This document shows, piece after piece, positions 11,960 to 23,351 of a DNA stretch of 64,000 bases. The stretch is taken from contig NC_080043.1 of assembly GCF_012489685.1 (NCBI RefSeq), positions 59,790,289-59,854,288 on the forward strand. The letters run 5' to 3'. The notes below the pieces were generated by a model, which saw only the letters and a program-made list of their open reading frames with translations, searched no databases and had not been told where the DNA came from. Origin of the DNA: Lotus japonicus. Its lineage: Eukaryota > Streptophyta > Magnoliopsida > Fabales > Fabaceae. A program made the translations under genes and the position numbers. The stretch's first letter is position 1. Each line of letters begins with the position of its first letter.

Positions 11960-13153
11960 TGAAGGTATGCAAAATGATAGAAATGGGGGGTTTGAATAGC
12001 GTTTTAAATCTAAAACTCGATCCACTTGAGATTTAAACAAATCTCTTCAAACACCAAAGATAAAAGTGCTAAGATAAGAGTTAAGGAAAGCACACAAATG
12101 ATTTTATCCTGGTTCACTTGATAAATCCCTCAAGCTAATCCAGTCCACCCGTTAAGGTGATTTCTTCCTTCTTAGAATGAAGACAATCCACTAATCAGAG
12201 TTTGTTACAACTTCACTCGCTACCTGCAAAGTGACTAACAATACACTGACTTAGCTATCACTAAGATTCACTCTCTTAGTCTTCTCAAGGATCCGACCAA
12301 CCTTGGTCTCCTAAAGGGAAATCAAACAACTGTTTGAAGGTTTGAGTTTACACAGAAATGCTTCTTAGAAAGCTAATAATAAACACAATTAGTACAAGAT
12401 GAAGAAAGATTGCTTTGAGAGAGTATTTGATTTTCGCTTGAGCTTTTACAAAGTTTCTTCTTACGACATCTTTCATCTTCAGCCTCTTTATATACTCCAA
12501 GGAATTAGGTTTGGAAGTTTGCATGGAATGCTACCGTTGGAGGGCAGATCTGGGTTTTCCAGGTTCTGCTGTGGTTGAATCAGTTAGGTAAGGTCGTCAG
12601 GAATGGTACAATTGCTTTTGTACTTTGGATAGTGACATGACCTTTATCCTTGTTGACTTCTGATCAAAGTGATGCTTCATATTGGAACTTGTGAAGCTTG
12701 GTGATCAGAGTCAGAAGGAAGCTTGGATCCTCTGACCTTTGTACCTTCTGCTTCTGGACTCAGAGGAGAAGTACTTGGTCTTCAAAGCCAGCTTATTCTT
12801 GGACTTCAGAATCTTCACAACTCAGCTTCTGGACCTTCAGAGCTTCTGATCCGTCAGAGCGTCTGATCCTTCAAAGCTTCTAGTGAACTGAATCCATATC
12901 AGAGCTTTATAATCTTCAGATCTTCTGAAGCTTGATCTACTATTCAGATTGAACATAATACGTGCGAAAGCGATGCAGAGGTTACTCTTTGAGCATTATG
13001 CTTCTGAATTATGTGAAATAAGACCAGAGTCATGACCTGTCAATAGAACACTCAGAAAACAACGTTAGAGTACCACAATTGTTCATACATAATAGTTAAC
13101 ATGTAATCATCAAAACATAGAGTTGTACTACTAGATCAAAACTTGATCTTACA
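11960..13153 (-). repeat. copia-2 3' LTR
   Basis: On the minus strand the LTR runs from TGTAAGATCA to ACCTTCA, 1194 bp. It holds the SIRE-type C-run near its 3' end (seen as GGGGGGTTTGAATAG at about 11985) and CT/AG-rich CTTCAGAGCTTCTGATCC repeats around 12720-12930. Three more LTRs of the family are in this window: 30361-31554, 45492-46691 and 51968-53212. Confidence 0.92.
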
Positions 13154-13168
13154 ATCTCCCCCTTTTTG
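13154..13168 (-). promoter_or_regulatory. copia-2 polypurine tract
   Basis: On the minus strand CAAAAAGGGGGAGAT stands directly before the LTR start TGTAAGATC. The same string abuts the LTRs of copia-1 (41576-41590) and copia-5 (46692-46706), and a close variant that of copia-3 (51068-51082). It primes plus-strand synthesis. Confidence 0.85.
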
Positions 13169-13895
13169 ATGATGACAAAACCAAGTATTTTGATGGACAA
13201 TTCTTAACCAATAAACTGAATTCACTCAGAGTTTAGAGAATAGAAATAAACTTATCCTGAGGTGAATGATTTATTTTGCTCATTCTGAATCCAAGTGACA
13301 GCTTGATTCTGAGCTTATCTCCCACTGAATCTAAGACTTAATGAAAACATTAGTAATATCTAGATTCTGAGCTAAATAATAGAAGAGTTCAGAGTGCGAA
13401 TTTATGACATAGATAATATGTGAATATCAGAGCGCATAAATATTCAGAGTCAGGAGAAAGGTTAAATTATCAGAGTCAACCAATATAGCATATGATCACT
13501 TCAGAAGAAGTGAAAATGTATTCCTTGCACATGCCAACGGACAGATCTATGGTCATAAAGAGTGGAACTCTTAATTTCTCCAAAAGAAAAAGAATTCAAC
13601 ATCAAAAATTGGTTGTACTACTCCCCCTTTTTGTCATAAGCAAAAAGCATGGGGTGTGAAAAACTTCGCTTGAAGTACAATGTACTCCCCCTTAGAAAAG
13701 GTCTAAGTTTAAAAAGATGGAGAAAAGAATAATAAAAAATTAAAGAAAACGTTTTTAATTAATGCATAGGCAGAAGATTAAATGAATGAGTGGAACGTTT
13801 ACCACCGGCCAAGGAGTTAAAAGTAAACATCTGTTATCAATAAACAATCCTCGAGAAACTGCTTCAGCATTAACTTCTGTAGACTGAATTGACCT
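13169..13895. other. copia-2 spacer between polypurine tract and antisense gene
   Basis: No ORF of note. Two further tracts (CTCCCCCTTTTTGTCAT near 13620 and ACTCCCCCTTAG near 13684) resemble the polypurine tract on the minus strand. The same spacing of tracts is seen in copia-5 (near 47170 and 47234). The segment is also the upstream region of the plus-strand antisense gene. Confidence 0.6.
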
Positions 13896-13903
13896 TATAA
13901 ATA
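13896..13903 (+). promoter_or_regulatory. TATA box of the antisense gene, copia-2
   Basis: TATAAATA, inside the conserved string CTTATAAATAGCGGTTAAAG, lies 63 bp before the ATG at 13959. The same string lies the same distance before the ATG in copia-5 (47441-47448, ATG 47504). Confidence 0.6.
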
Positions 13904-13958
13904 GCGGTTAAAGCATATTAGTCTTCACATCTTGTTTTCACTTGAATTCAACATTGCA

Positions 13959-14297
13959 ATGACATCCTTCATCAATGTGCGCCATCCAGAGGAACCGAGT
14001 GTCTATAGCATGACAAACCAGCTATTAGGCATGAGCCTGAGTCCAGAAATGGACAACATCCTCAGAGGCTTCCTTAGATTCGTGGAGGAAATGCAAGTAT
14101 TCTTCCAGAAGGAGCTGGACCTTTACGAGGAGATCAGAGCAACAGAGGTGGCTCTGGAGACTGTGGCGGAGGGTCTTGAGAGGTAGGAGCTGCGCCAAAT
14201 CTTGGTCCTCTTAGAACATAGGCAGCATCGTCTAGAGCTTGAGAAAGCAGGGATGCATAGGCAGTGTAGAGAATTGAGGAAAAATCCTTCTTTTTAA
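13959..14297 (+). pseudogene. Antisense small gene of the copia-2 family, copy 1 (one internal stop)
   Basis: The ORF runs on the strand opposite to the retroelement. From ATG 13959 it reads 75 codons to TAG at 14184-14186, then continues in frame to TAA 14295-14297. The copia-5 copy at 47504 reads CAG at that place, so the TAG is a point mutation. Relative to that copy, 17 codons after TSC/TAC codon 3 are deleted in frame. The product is helical and charged (SPEMDNILRGFL, ALETVAEGLER, RQHRLELEKAG). A TATA box precedes it and AATAAA follows at 14330. I do not recognise the protein; it is an additional antisense ORF of unknown role. Confidence 0.6.
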
Positions 14298-14501
14298 ATG
14301 TATCAATGCATTGTATGAATTATCTAATTAATAAATAAAAAAACTTGTTTGTTGATTAATGTGTATGAGTGAAAATTATTTAAGGATAAACAAGAATTAT
14401 GCAAGCATATATAAAAACGATAATTGAATAGAAGAACCAGAGTTAAACGCGAAAAACATAGTAACATAGTAGAAAAGCAGAATAAAGAGAGTTCCTAAAG
14501 A

Positions 14502-17136
14502 CTAAGGCTTGGGTGTCTTCTTCAGAAGTTCTGTGCACATCTCTTTAAGACTCTGAAGAAGAGCTTCATGAGAATCAAGTCTTTGTTCAATTAAATCAAG
14601 TCTTGTATCTGACTGAGGTTGAGCAGACGGACCAGCTTGATCAGAGTGAGGAATTTGAGCAGATGTGGAGGCAACATCAGTAAATGGAATTATTCCAAGT
14701 GCTTGATTTCTTAGTGCCTCAGCTTCAGCTTGTAATTTAGCTGCTTGTTCCAGAGCTTGCAACCTTGCAACTTCACGTTGTTCTGCTTCAAGCCTTGCAA
14801 CTTATTCTTCTTGTTCTTTCTTCTTTCTAGCTTCTTCAATAACAGCATTAAGTTGATTTCTCAACAGTTGTTCATTCAGAGCTTGTCTTCTTCTGAACCG
14901 CTGACTAGCAGCTTCAATTCTTTGACCCCTTTCAGCAATAAGGAAACCTATCATCACTGCCGCTTGGTCAAGCATCCAAGTGCAAAGACGATCCTAGTCT
15001 TTAGCAACCAAGTCTGGTTTCTCACTGAGGTCAGTGCGACCTTGCACATTGCGAACCCTTAAAGATGCTTCATGATTAAATAAGTTGATGCAATCAAGCA
15101 GGGTGTGTGGTCTGAGTTGGGTATAGGGAACAACGGAAAGATGGGTTTCAGATGAAGAGGGATGATTGTTATTTGTAGCTTCAGAAACACCGTGAGGAGA
15201 ACCAATTTGCACAGTTTGGGGTTCAGAGTGATTGGTCTCAGGGTTTTCATGAGAACCTTCAGTCTCATAATTTGGAGATTGGTCAGAGACAGAGTTTTCA
15301 TTTTGAGGTGGAGGAGAAAGAGGACGGGGTGGTGCTACTGAAGACAAAGGGACTGCATGGATTGGAAAATCAGGAGCTTCCAGAGGTTCTGGCCTTGGTC
15401 CAGAGTAGCGGTTTGGACTAGGAACAATTAAGAAATGTTCAAGAAGTTCTGAAACTCTTTCTCTGGCAAGTTGAAAGAATTGGCGAGAGGCTTCAGATTT
15501 ATTTGAAGGAGAGGAAAATGGAACATTTGTTGGAAAAGAAACTGAGGGAGCAAAGAAGAGAGATTTTCTCTATCAGAAGGTTCCTGATTTGAGTGATTAT
15601 AGGGTTGAGGCTCAGAGTTGGATTTTTCAGTGTTTGGTATCTCTTGAGCTTGTGTCTCAGAAACCATTGGTTCAGAAGTTTGTGGATTGTATGGAAGAAT
15701 AATGGGTGAGGTTGGTGTAGTGGACTTAGGGGTTTGAAGCATTTTCCAGAGGGGTTCTTCCTCAATGGAAGGTTGAAAGAATGAGGCCCTAGGTGGGGAA
15801 GTGTGAGAAGTGGGTTGATCAATTTGTGTGGGTTCAGGGTTGGAAACATCAGGAATTGCATCAAGCAAATTTAAATCATCATCATCAGAAAGAGCAATGA
15901 ACTTACTTGAAGCTCTAGCTGCAGATCTGGTGACTCTGGTAGAGGTTGCAGGTTCCACATGAATGACTTGCGTTGCAATTCAGACCTTCTTTGCCTTCTT
16001 CTGAGGTGGTGGTTCATCATTATCATCATCATCACCATCAGAGGGATCCTGAGTCTCAGAGGGTTCCACTTGCTTTCTCTTGGTCTTCTTCTTCCTGGGT
16101 GACTCAAAGTCCGGAGGCTCTGGAAGATTTCTGAAGAATTCATCCACGTCAATCACAATGCCTTGTTGCTTCAGATCATCAAGATAGATCCTGATAGCCT
16201 CTGGATCATTAGCCTTTGACCAGAGTGGGTAGTCCTTCAGAGGGATTCTTCTTCCTCTTGACTTTGCAGTAGCAGCGTTAACATCAACCTTTGTTTCAAC
16301 CAATCCCATTTTCTTCAAGGATGTAGGAGTGAAGACATCTCCAACAATTGTTGTTAGGTCTTCTGTGCATCCAGCTTTGGTCAAAGCAGATATCAGCTTG
16401 CTCTCAATGAAGAAGTCAGACAGTAATCTGCCAAAAGGTATGTACTTGATGGCAGACTTTGGTGAAGCAGTAGTCCTTGACTTCTTGATGCACTCCTTCA
16501 GATACGAGAAGAAAAAGTAAGGCAGATTCTCAGGTCAAGATGAAGATCCTAAGTCTTGCAATCAGTTTTGCCCGGTCTCCGTGTAGAATATAAGGCCTTG
16601 TTGACCTTCTCCTTGGTGCTTGTCTTGACTTTGGACTCTTGCAACTGAAATCTGTAGCCACGACTTGTATCTGCACCCAGAAGTCTTGCAAAAGACTTCT
16701 CTGAGATGATGATTCTTTTTCCCAGAACAAAAGACACCACCTGATACTCATTGCAATCAGCATGCTTCCAGAATTTCTTCACCAATTTATCATAGATTGG
16801 ACCATGCAATCTATTGAAATATCCTTCCCAGCCTTGCGCCTGAACTTCAGGAAGAAGATCGATCCTATTAGCAGCAATGTTGTCAAGGTCGAAACGCCAT
16901 TCAGCAAGAACTTGAAGTTCTTCTGGAGGGAAGACACATGTAACTGCACAGCTCCTTTGGGACAAAGGAATAACATCCTTAGCATCTTGGATTTGTGCTT
17001 GAGCACCCTCTGTCGATCTGGGACGCATAACATGACCTACTTGCCCTGTTGGAAGACCCACAACCATTCTTGGAAACACTCTTCCATCGGCGGAAACAGA
17101 CCTTTCACCGGAATCAGCTCTTTCAGATCTCACCAT
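14502..17136 (-). pseudogene. copia-2 env-like ORF, degenerate
   Basis: This ORF, downstream of RNase H, matches in place and composition the env-like ORF of SIRE/Maximus elements. ATG at 17136 opens 195 codons (MVRSERADSGERS ... GWEGYFNRLHGPIYDKLVKKFW) ending at 16549. The protein resumes in other frames: 16384-15980 (the GCTEDLTTIVGDVFTPTSLKKM block), 15958-15428 (TRVTRSAARASSKFI), 15347-14994, and 14762-14502 with a coiled-coil-like tail (LQALEQAAKLQAEAEALRNQA). A basic stretch KKKTKRKQ and acidic SDGDDDDND look like nuclear-type low-complexity sequence. No clear transmembrane segment is seen, so envelope function is unproven. At least four frame breaks. Confidence 0.65.
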
Positions 17137-17565
17137 TGTTGAAGGTTGGAGATTTGGGTAGAAGAGGGATGAACGAGAGATAGAGAGAATTGAGGAAGGT
17201 AAGGGTTTTTGCAAACAGGAGAGAGAAGCAAATAACACAAGTGATGGAGAACGTGTGTGCGTAGTGATTTTTAGAAAGTAACCGTTGTTGATTGTAAAAC
17301 CAAAGTAAAATCAACGGTTGAAAATTAAAGATATCTTTATGAACAGTTAATACACAAAACATATGGTGGAGAATAAGCACAGCTACACTCATTACAACAG
17401 ATTATCCGGAGGGCACAAGGAACGAGGCATCAGAATGAACTGACACACGTTTAGTGTCTTGTCTCAGAGTAAGCACCAATGGGTACTCAACTTCTGACTA
17501 AGCTACCTTCTGAACTAGACATCTTCTGATGAGGAAGCATCATAGTCAGAGGTTCTGATTCATCT
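17137..17565 (-). other. copia-2 spacer between RNase H and env-like ORF
   Basis: About 430 bp with no usable ORF. It separates pol from the env-like ORF, as in copia-1 (38382-38859). Any RNA for the env-like ORF would need splicing or internal initiation; no clear splice acceptor was identified by eye. Confidence 0.5.
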
Positions 17566-18111
17566 TCACACTGGACAAAAGTCCATATTCAGATTTTTCA
17601 GTATAAAATTAAATCTATCCTCTGCTAAGGGCTTTGTAAAGATATCTGCCCATTGATGGTCAGTATCAATAAACTTCAGAAGAAGTACGCCCTTCTGAAC
17701 ATAATCTCTAATAAAGTGATACTTTACCTCAATGTGTTTTGCCCTTGAGTGTAAGATTGGATTCTTACTAAGTGAGATTGCAGCAGTATTATCACAATAA
17801 ATTGGAATGTTGCTCTCAAGGATTTGATAATCCTCTAGCTGATGTTTCATCCAGAGCATCTGAGTGCTGCAAATAGCTGCTGAGATATATTCTGCCTCTG
17901 CAGTGGATAGTGCAATAGTAGATTGCCTTTTGCTTGCCCATGAGACTAAGTTACTTCCCAGAAATTGACAATTTCCAGAAGTACTCTTTCTTTCAGTTCT
18001 ATCTCCAGCATAATCAGCATCACAGTAACCTGAAAGCTTATACTCTGATGTTTTCTTATACATCAAGCCAAGGTTAGTGGTACCTTTCAGATATCTGAGA
18101 ATTCCCTTAAC
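17566..18111 (-). pseudogene. copia-2 RNase H domain (C-terminal pol piece)
   Basis: The copia RNase H is read on the minus strand: SGYCDADYAGDRTERKSTSG, SWASKRQSTIALSTAEAEYI, then HLIRDYVQKG-like and HQWADIFTKPLAEDRFN motifs. The first catalytic D is in CDADYAGD and the E in STAEAEY. It ends at stop 17566-17568. The upstream part of this exon-like block (22232-22403) was separated from it by solo LTR B, which inserted 5' of the RYLKG connection. The frame itself is intact on both sides of the insertion. Confidence 0.85.
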
Positions 18112-18848
18112 AGCAGCGTAAGACCCAAGTTTTTAAGTTTAGAATAAGTGGAAGAGATTTCCATTTACGACTAGGCTTAATGTATCGTGAAGGAAAACCT
18201 GAACAAGAGTTTATTGAATGGAATAAATTTATGAAGGAGAAAGTTCAGGAAAAGTTTTAGGATTGTATCAAAGTCGATAAAAGTTATAGCACGATCGATA
18301 TACGCTTAAACCTAGGGCAAGAGCGCTAGTAAATAGCTAATTTACACTTATAGACACGATGGGAACTAATTCCAAGAATCTTCAGAGAAATGTTATAACT
18401 TCTCTTAATCCTTATAGGACAATCGTTTCAAGGCGAAACTCTAGGATGTACGAACGTCCGATTCCAATCATCGGAAGTTTGCCGAAACTAAAACCCTGAT
18501 AGTTCAAGAAACCTAAAATCAACCGACAATGAAGACTTTTTCTATTCGGAGCTTCAAATGAAGATTCCACACGCGTACACCCATTTCTCTTGATGTTTTC
18601 AATCTTTCTTCAGAAGCAAATTTTCTCTTCCGACATCCACTGCAAAAAGTAACTTATCGGGTAAAATAGTTTTACACTGACTTTGCATTAGTCACCTAAA
18701 ATACAAGGAAACCTCTGTTGAGTTTTGGAATTTTGTCGCCAAAACCTATCTTAGAACTCACAGAGGAATGCGCAGGAAAAAAATCGGAATCGCTCTTATA
18801 TTTTTATCTTAAATCCTCCGATATCTAAACTAATTTGTACCGGTTTAA

Positions 18849-18985
18849 AAAATATCTATTCATCCTTATCCGATCTTTGATAAATATCTATTCATCCTTA
18901 TCCGATCTTTGATAAATATCTATTCATCCTTATCCGATCTTTGATAAATATCTACTCATCCTTATCCGATCTTTGATAAATATCT
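18849..18985. repeat. 32-bp tandem array upstream of TATA, only in solo LTR B
   Basis: AAATATCTATTCATCCTTAT followed by CCGATCTTTGAT, four units plus a partial one, almost identical (one T/C change). It ends 14 bp before the TATA box. Solo LTRs A and C have no such array at the matching place. Confidence 0.9.
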
Positions 18986-18998
18986 TCCATTTCATTCA

Positions 18999-19008
18999 CT
19001 ATATATAG
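18999..19008 (+). promoter_or_regulatory. Putative LTR promoter TATA box, solo LTR B
   Basis: CTATATATAG, followed about 55 bp later by the conserved CCCGCGGCCACAAGAGGAG stretch shared in the other LTR copies. A transcript from here would carry a leader of more than 2 kb before the LTR ORF at 21287. Confidence 0.5.
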
Positions 19009-20577
19009 GGGTAGCTTGAAGAATGAAAAGAAAACAAAAATCTCACCCAAAAACCCACCCAAACCCGCGGCCACAAGAGGAGAAGGAGGAGAAGAGTTTT
19101 TCGCCGATTCTTGCCTGATCGTCCCACAGTTCGTTGCTATGCGTAGGCCTCAAGGTACTGATGCTAATCCTTACTTCTGATCGTAAATTCTGCCGCTTTT
19201 CTCTATGCTTTTCTGTGCTCTAAGTTTTGAGCTTTTTGCAAAATTATCCAAATAACTTCATCTTTCTATCTAAACTTATTCCCTGCGTGCCCCTGAGCAT
19301 GTTTAGCGGATTACATTTCGCTGATTCTCGCTGAATTGCCGCCGAGTTTCAATTCTGCTCATAATACCCATTTTTGGCTAAAGTTCCAACCTTTGGGCTT
19401 AAAACCCTCGACTCAGCTTAGCGTTAGTAAGATTAGTCGTCATAATCATCGTTAGTATCAACCCCATCTAATTTGTTTTTCGAAACACTGATTTTGAAAT
19501 TCTGAGCTGAAAATAATGACCAAAATACCCCTGCGACAATTTTCGATCCGATAATTTTTCCGAGTTTAGATTCACCTTAGTTACGACTAGTAATAACCTA
19601 GGAACCAAGTTTGATCGAAGAAAAGTCGGCGCACACAATTGGAGTCTGTGGCCGTGAGCACCCTAGGAGGAGGAAGAAAAATTCTTTTTCGAAAACTTGT
19701 CCTTTCGCGCTAGATTATCGTATCTCGGAGTATATACTACCTCGTGTAACCTTAGTGAGTATTGATTGCTGAGTTTCTGATAGATTTTGATGGAATTCTG
19801 TGGTTTTACTCTAAAGGTAAAGGGCTAATCGTGAAGGAGCATTTGAAGAGAACCCTGGAGAATCTACAGGTGAGGGCTACTCACTGAACTATTAGCTAAT
19901 GCTTTAGGTGTCGACGCATTCGCCTTGATTTACTGTTTATGCACTTGTTTGTGTTTGATTGGGAAAATGTTTTATGAGGCTTTGGCTGACAATGTAGATT
20001 ATTCATCTACTGACTGTTCTTTTGAGTTTGAATCATATGCTATGTGCTAAATGGTTAATTTAGGATGTGTGATATCTGCTTTATATGCTAAGTGCTATGT
20101 GGTTATTCTAGGATGTGTTGATATATGTATCATGATTGTTGGACTGTGCTAATTTAACTATGCCATCACACATATATCTGTGGTACTGGAGAGTGAGAAT
20201 AACGGGCAAGTCATGCCGATTTTATTTTGAGATTTTGGGAAAGTTTGACGGGACGAACGGAGATTCGGGCCTTGTTATTGTTTTAGTGGATCGAGACATT
20301 CTCTGGGAATTACTTGGGATTATGGGATCTTTGAAGACTCATAGGAAATACGATAAGACTAAAAGGAAACTATTTTTACAAGGAAAATTCATAAGATATT
20401 AAACAACCTCTAAACCTTTAAATAATGATAACAATCTCGGATGCAAGCTTAGGATTGAATATTAGTTTTGGAAAAGGAGAATTGTCGTCGAATCCAAGTT
20501 ATGGGAGAATTGTAAGTTCTGAGTATGTTGATACTCCTTCGCTCTTTGAGCAGTTTGTTTAGCCATCCAAGGGATAA

Positions 20578-20812
20578 GCCGAGAATCTTCACTGAGGCGT
20601 GAGACATCGTGGAAAGCATGGATCTTCACTGAGGCGTGAGACCTCGTGAACAGCATGAAACTTCATTGAAGCGTGAGACTTCGTGCAAGTGTGTAAATTC
20701 ACTGAGGCGTAAGACCTTGTGAAAGCATAAAACTTCACTGAAGCGTGAGACTTCGTGATTATATAAGACTCCACTGAAGCGTGAGACTTCGTGAGAGCAT
20801 TGATGACTCGAA
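20578..20812. repeat. Minisatellite in solo LTR B, units of about 36 bp
   Basis: The same family as at 9245-9596 but inverted and shorter, about six to seven units built on TTCACTGAGGCGTGAGACCT and CGTGAAAGCATGAA. The copy number differs between insertions, so the array changes length within the family. Confidence 0.85.
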
Positions 20813-21286
20813 GAGTTATCTTGAGTGATTGCACTCTTTTTTATGATTAATTGTATTTTGTCGCAGAATCGACATTTACCTTAGGGTATTCTTTATAGAG
20901 ACAATAAGTTAGTTAGAACACGTGGCGACGTGTCGAGTGAGGTCGGAGACGTTGTTTGACTAATCACTTTGCATTCATGCACTCATTTTGAGGTTAATAC
21001 ACGGCGTGATACCGGACCTCGGTGGATTCCAAAATGGTCATAAGACCCGGATTTCCATATAAGAACACTGCGGTGATTCTTAGTAGCAGACGGAAATGGC
21101 AGACCTTCAGGTTCACTGCTGATCTGACTACACTTTGTGTGGTGTAAGAGACACGCGAGCGGAAATGGTCCCACCGTTGCTGGTGCTAGGGCTGACTCGT
21201 TGATGCCCATCCGTTCCGGAACTGCATCTTGTCAACCAGCATTGCATTTCATGCAACATGCATACTGACTTAGTTGCTGACTGTGA

Positions 21287-21610
21287 TTGATAATTGTTAA
21301 TCCTATTTCATGCATGCTAATTGTTATTATCGTCTTTTATATTCATTGTGAAATATACAACCCTAGGATGCTATCTTTAACTTATAAGCCTAAGCGGCTA
21401 TCTCTTATCTGTACCTATTGGGTTTATTATCTACATAATTCTTTGGAGTTGACCCTCGCGTCTTCTGTGTGTGATTTGGCGGACAACGCCCATTGTCAGA
21501 TGTCTTTGGCGGACTGGTTCACGATGGTCCACCCTTCGGGGGGGACTAGATACGAGATGATGGATCAGGATGACTCCGGCGCGTGGGTTGTCGACCCCGC
21601 TGGCCATTGA
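21287..21610 (+). CDS. LTR-internal ORF, copy in solo LTR B (truncated)
   Basis: 107 residues from ATG 21287. A hydrophobic leader is followed by LELTLASSVCDLADNAHC, QMSLADWFTMVHPSGG and MDQDDSGAWVVDPAGH, then TGA where copy C continues with an arginine codon. The acidic tail LVVLDSDSDDNHASM persists downstream, ending at TAG about 21744, after an internal deletion relative to copy C. It is sense with respect to the LTR and 2.2 kb after its TATA box. I do not recognise the family. Expression and translation are unknown. Confidence 0.45.
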   Translation: MIIVNPISCMLIVIIVFYIHCEIYNPRMLSLTYKPKRLSLICTYWVYYLHNSLELTLASSVCDLADNAHCQMSLADWFTMVHPSGGTRYEMMDQDDSGAWVVDPAGH

Positions 21611-22231
21611 GCGACGTACTCCGGGAGGATCGTGGAGGATCGTGTCGACAGCTTAGGACACTTGACGGAAGGAGTGCTGAGGACGGTGTACATAGACTTG
21701 GTCGTTCTGGATTCAGATTCGGACGACAATCACGCTAGCATGTAGGATTGAGTGTTAGTGTGAGCTCCTCGAGACAGGATTAGTGTAGGAGTAGAGTCTT
21801 AGCTCTGACCGTTATTGTTTTCTTTGGGGACAGGGTAGTTTCCCGCCTATAGTTTTTTGTGTGGTTTCTCTACGGGAATCACAGAGAGTTGGTTGGGCTA
21901 GGAGGTCTTGTTTTAGGCCGTTTGGGCTAACTCATTCTCACTTTTGAGGGTTTGTGTTGCGGACACTTAACCTTTACTTTTGGTTTTTACATTTTGCCTA
22001 CGGGCGTTATTTTCTTTACTTTCCGTCACTGGAGGTTACTCGTGACGAGGTTTGGTACTACAGCGGGGGCTGTATTTATTATTATATATTAGTTCTGTTA
22101 TCTTTCGTTGTCGAGTTTCATTTCTTTCAGTTTCTAATTCTATTATCGAAAAAAAAATATTCACGTTTTTCCGCATTAATTTCTTTTTGGTTACTAAAGT
22201 GACGCCACCGAAATCGGGGTGTTACAAGCAG

Positions 22232-22403
22232 TTAAGTGAGTTTCTCTAGGATCTGATTGGAATCGAGCACGTAAGTGTACATTAAACAGAATATCTGGCC
22301 TAGATGCAGTTAAGTATAGAAGTGAACCTATCATTCCACGATAGAGCTTCTGACATACTTTTCCACTGGCATCTTCTTTCTCCAGAATACATGTAGGATG
22401 CAT
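22232..22403 (-). pseudogene. copia-2 RT/RNase H connection piece
   Basis: Short pol piece between the RT stop at 22425 and solo LTR B. It codes the conserved copia stretch with YRGMIGSLLYLTASRPDI and RARFQSDPRETHLTA. It begins with HPTCILEKEDASG, usual after the RT domain. The RT frame upstream meets a stop at 22425, a point lesion. The TSD AGCAG of solo LTR B lies immediately on its left. Confidence 0.8.
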
Positions 22404-22424
22404 AGGAGTCTTAGCAATTATTGA

Positions 22425-23309
22425 TTATGTCATATTGAACTTCTTCAGAAGTTCCTTTGTGTACTTGCTCTGATGGATGTAAGTAGCTTCTGGTTTTAGA
22501 TCAACTTGTATTCCCAGAAAGTACTTGAGTTCTCCCATCATACTCATTTCAAATTCAGCCTGCATCATCTCAGAAAATTCCTTGCAAAGAGATGGATTAG
22601 CAGATCCAAATATAATATCATCAACATAAATTTGCACAATTAAGATATCATCTTCGTAATTTTTGCAAAAGAGAGTTGTATCTACTTTACCCCTTACAAA
22701 CTCATTTTCCAGAAGGAATGGGCTAAGTCTCTCATACCATGCTCTGGGAGCTTGCTTCAGACCATAGAGAGATTTCTTCAATTTGAAAACATGGTCAGGG
22801 TTCTTCTCATCTTCAAAACCAGGAGGTTGGTGCACATACACTTCCTCTAAAATGTATCCATTCAGGAAGACACTCTTAACATCCATCTGATGAAGAATTA
22901 TGTTGTGATTCACTGAAAATGAGATTAGCAGTCTGATAGCTTCCAATCTTGCTACTGGAGCAAATTTTTCAGTATAATATATTCCTTCTTGCTGACTGTA
23001 GCCTTGAGCAACTAGCCTTGCCTTGTTTCTGACTACATCTCCTTTTTCATTCAGCTTGTTTATGAAAACCCATTTGATTCCAATGATGTGAGCGCCTTGA
23101 GGTTTCTTGACAAGGTTCCAAACATCATTCTTGGAGAATTGATTCAATTCTTCTTCCATTGCCAAAATCCAGTCTTTGTCTTGAAGAGCTTCATCAATTG
23201 ACTTTGGTTCAATTAAGGATACCAATCCTTTCAGACTAAGTAGAGTCTCTTCAGAGGGTCTGCATGCTGATCTGGTTCTGACTGGTTCATCTTTGTTTCC
23301 CAGAATCAA
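22425..23309 (-). pseudogene. copia-2 reverse transcriptase
   Basis: Copia RT, 294 codons open. It starts from the integrase-RT linker (EPKSIDEALQDKDWILAMEEE) and reads [71 protein letters not shown], the QPPGFE loop and the active site QIYVDDIIFGS. The usual catalytic D is in [11 protein letters not shown] and the pair in YVDD. A stop at 22425-22427 breaks the connection to RNase H. Upstream, a stop near 23352 separates it from integrase. All core motifs are present. Confidence 0.88.
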
Positions 23310-23351
23310 CTCCTTAGGGTGAGAGGTAACAATTATGCTCTTCCTCCGAGG

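Larger units (their letters stand above)
18117..22226 (+). mobile_element. Solo LTR B of the Tekay/Del-like family
   Basis: Flanked by AGCAG at 18112-18116 and 22227-22231, within the pol of copia-2. It starts CGTAAGACCC (TG mutated to CG) and ends GGGTGTTACA, 4110 bp, opposite in orientation to solo LTRs A and C. No internal-domain genes are present. It contains a four-fold 32-bp array just before its TATA box, the 36-bp type minisatellite and a copy of the LTR ORF. The CG start would not support a new integration. Confidence 0.85.

Noticed and set aside
12698..12883. ORF repeated at 31099-31287 and 52706-52891
   Set aside because: Copies of one LTR region with CTTCAGAGCTTCTG repeats. Conservation equals LTR homology, so no evidence for a protein.
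15499..15864. Minus-strand ORFs overlapping the env-like gene
   Set aside because: They run in another frame of the same low-complexity sequence; the frame with the TRVTRSAARASSKF block matches copia-5.
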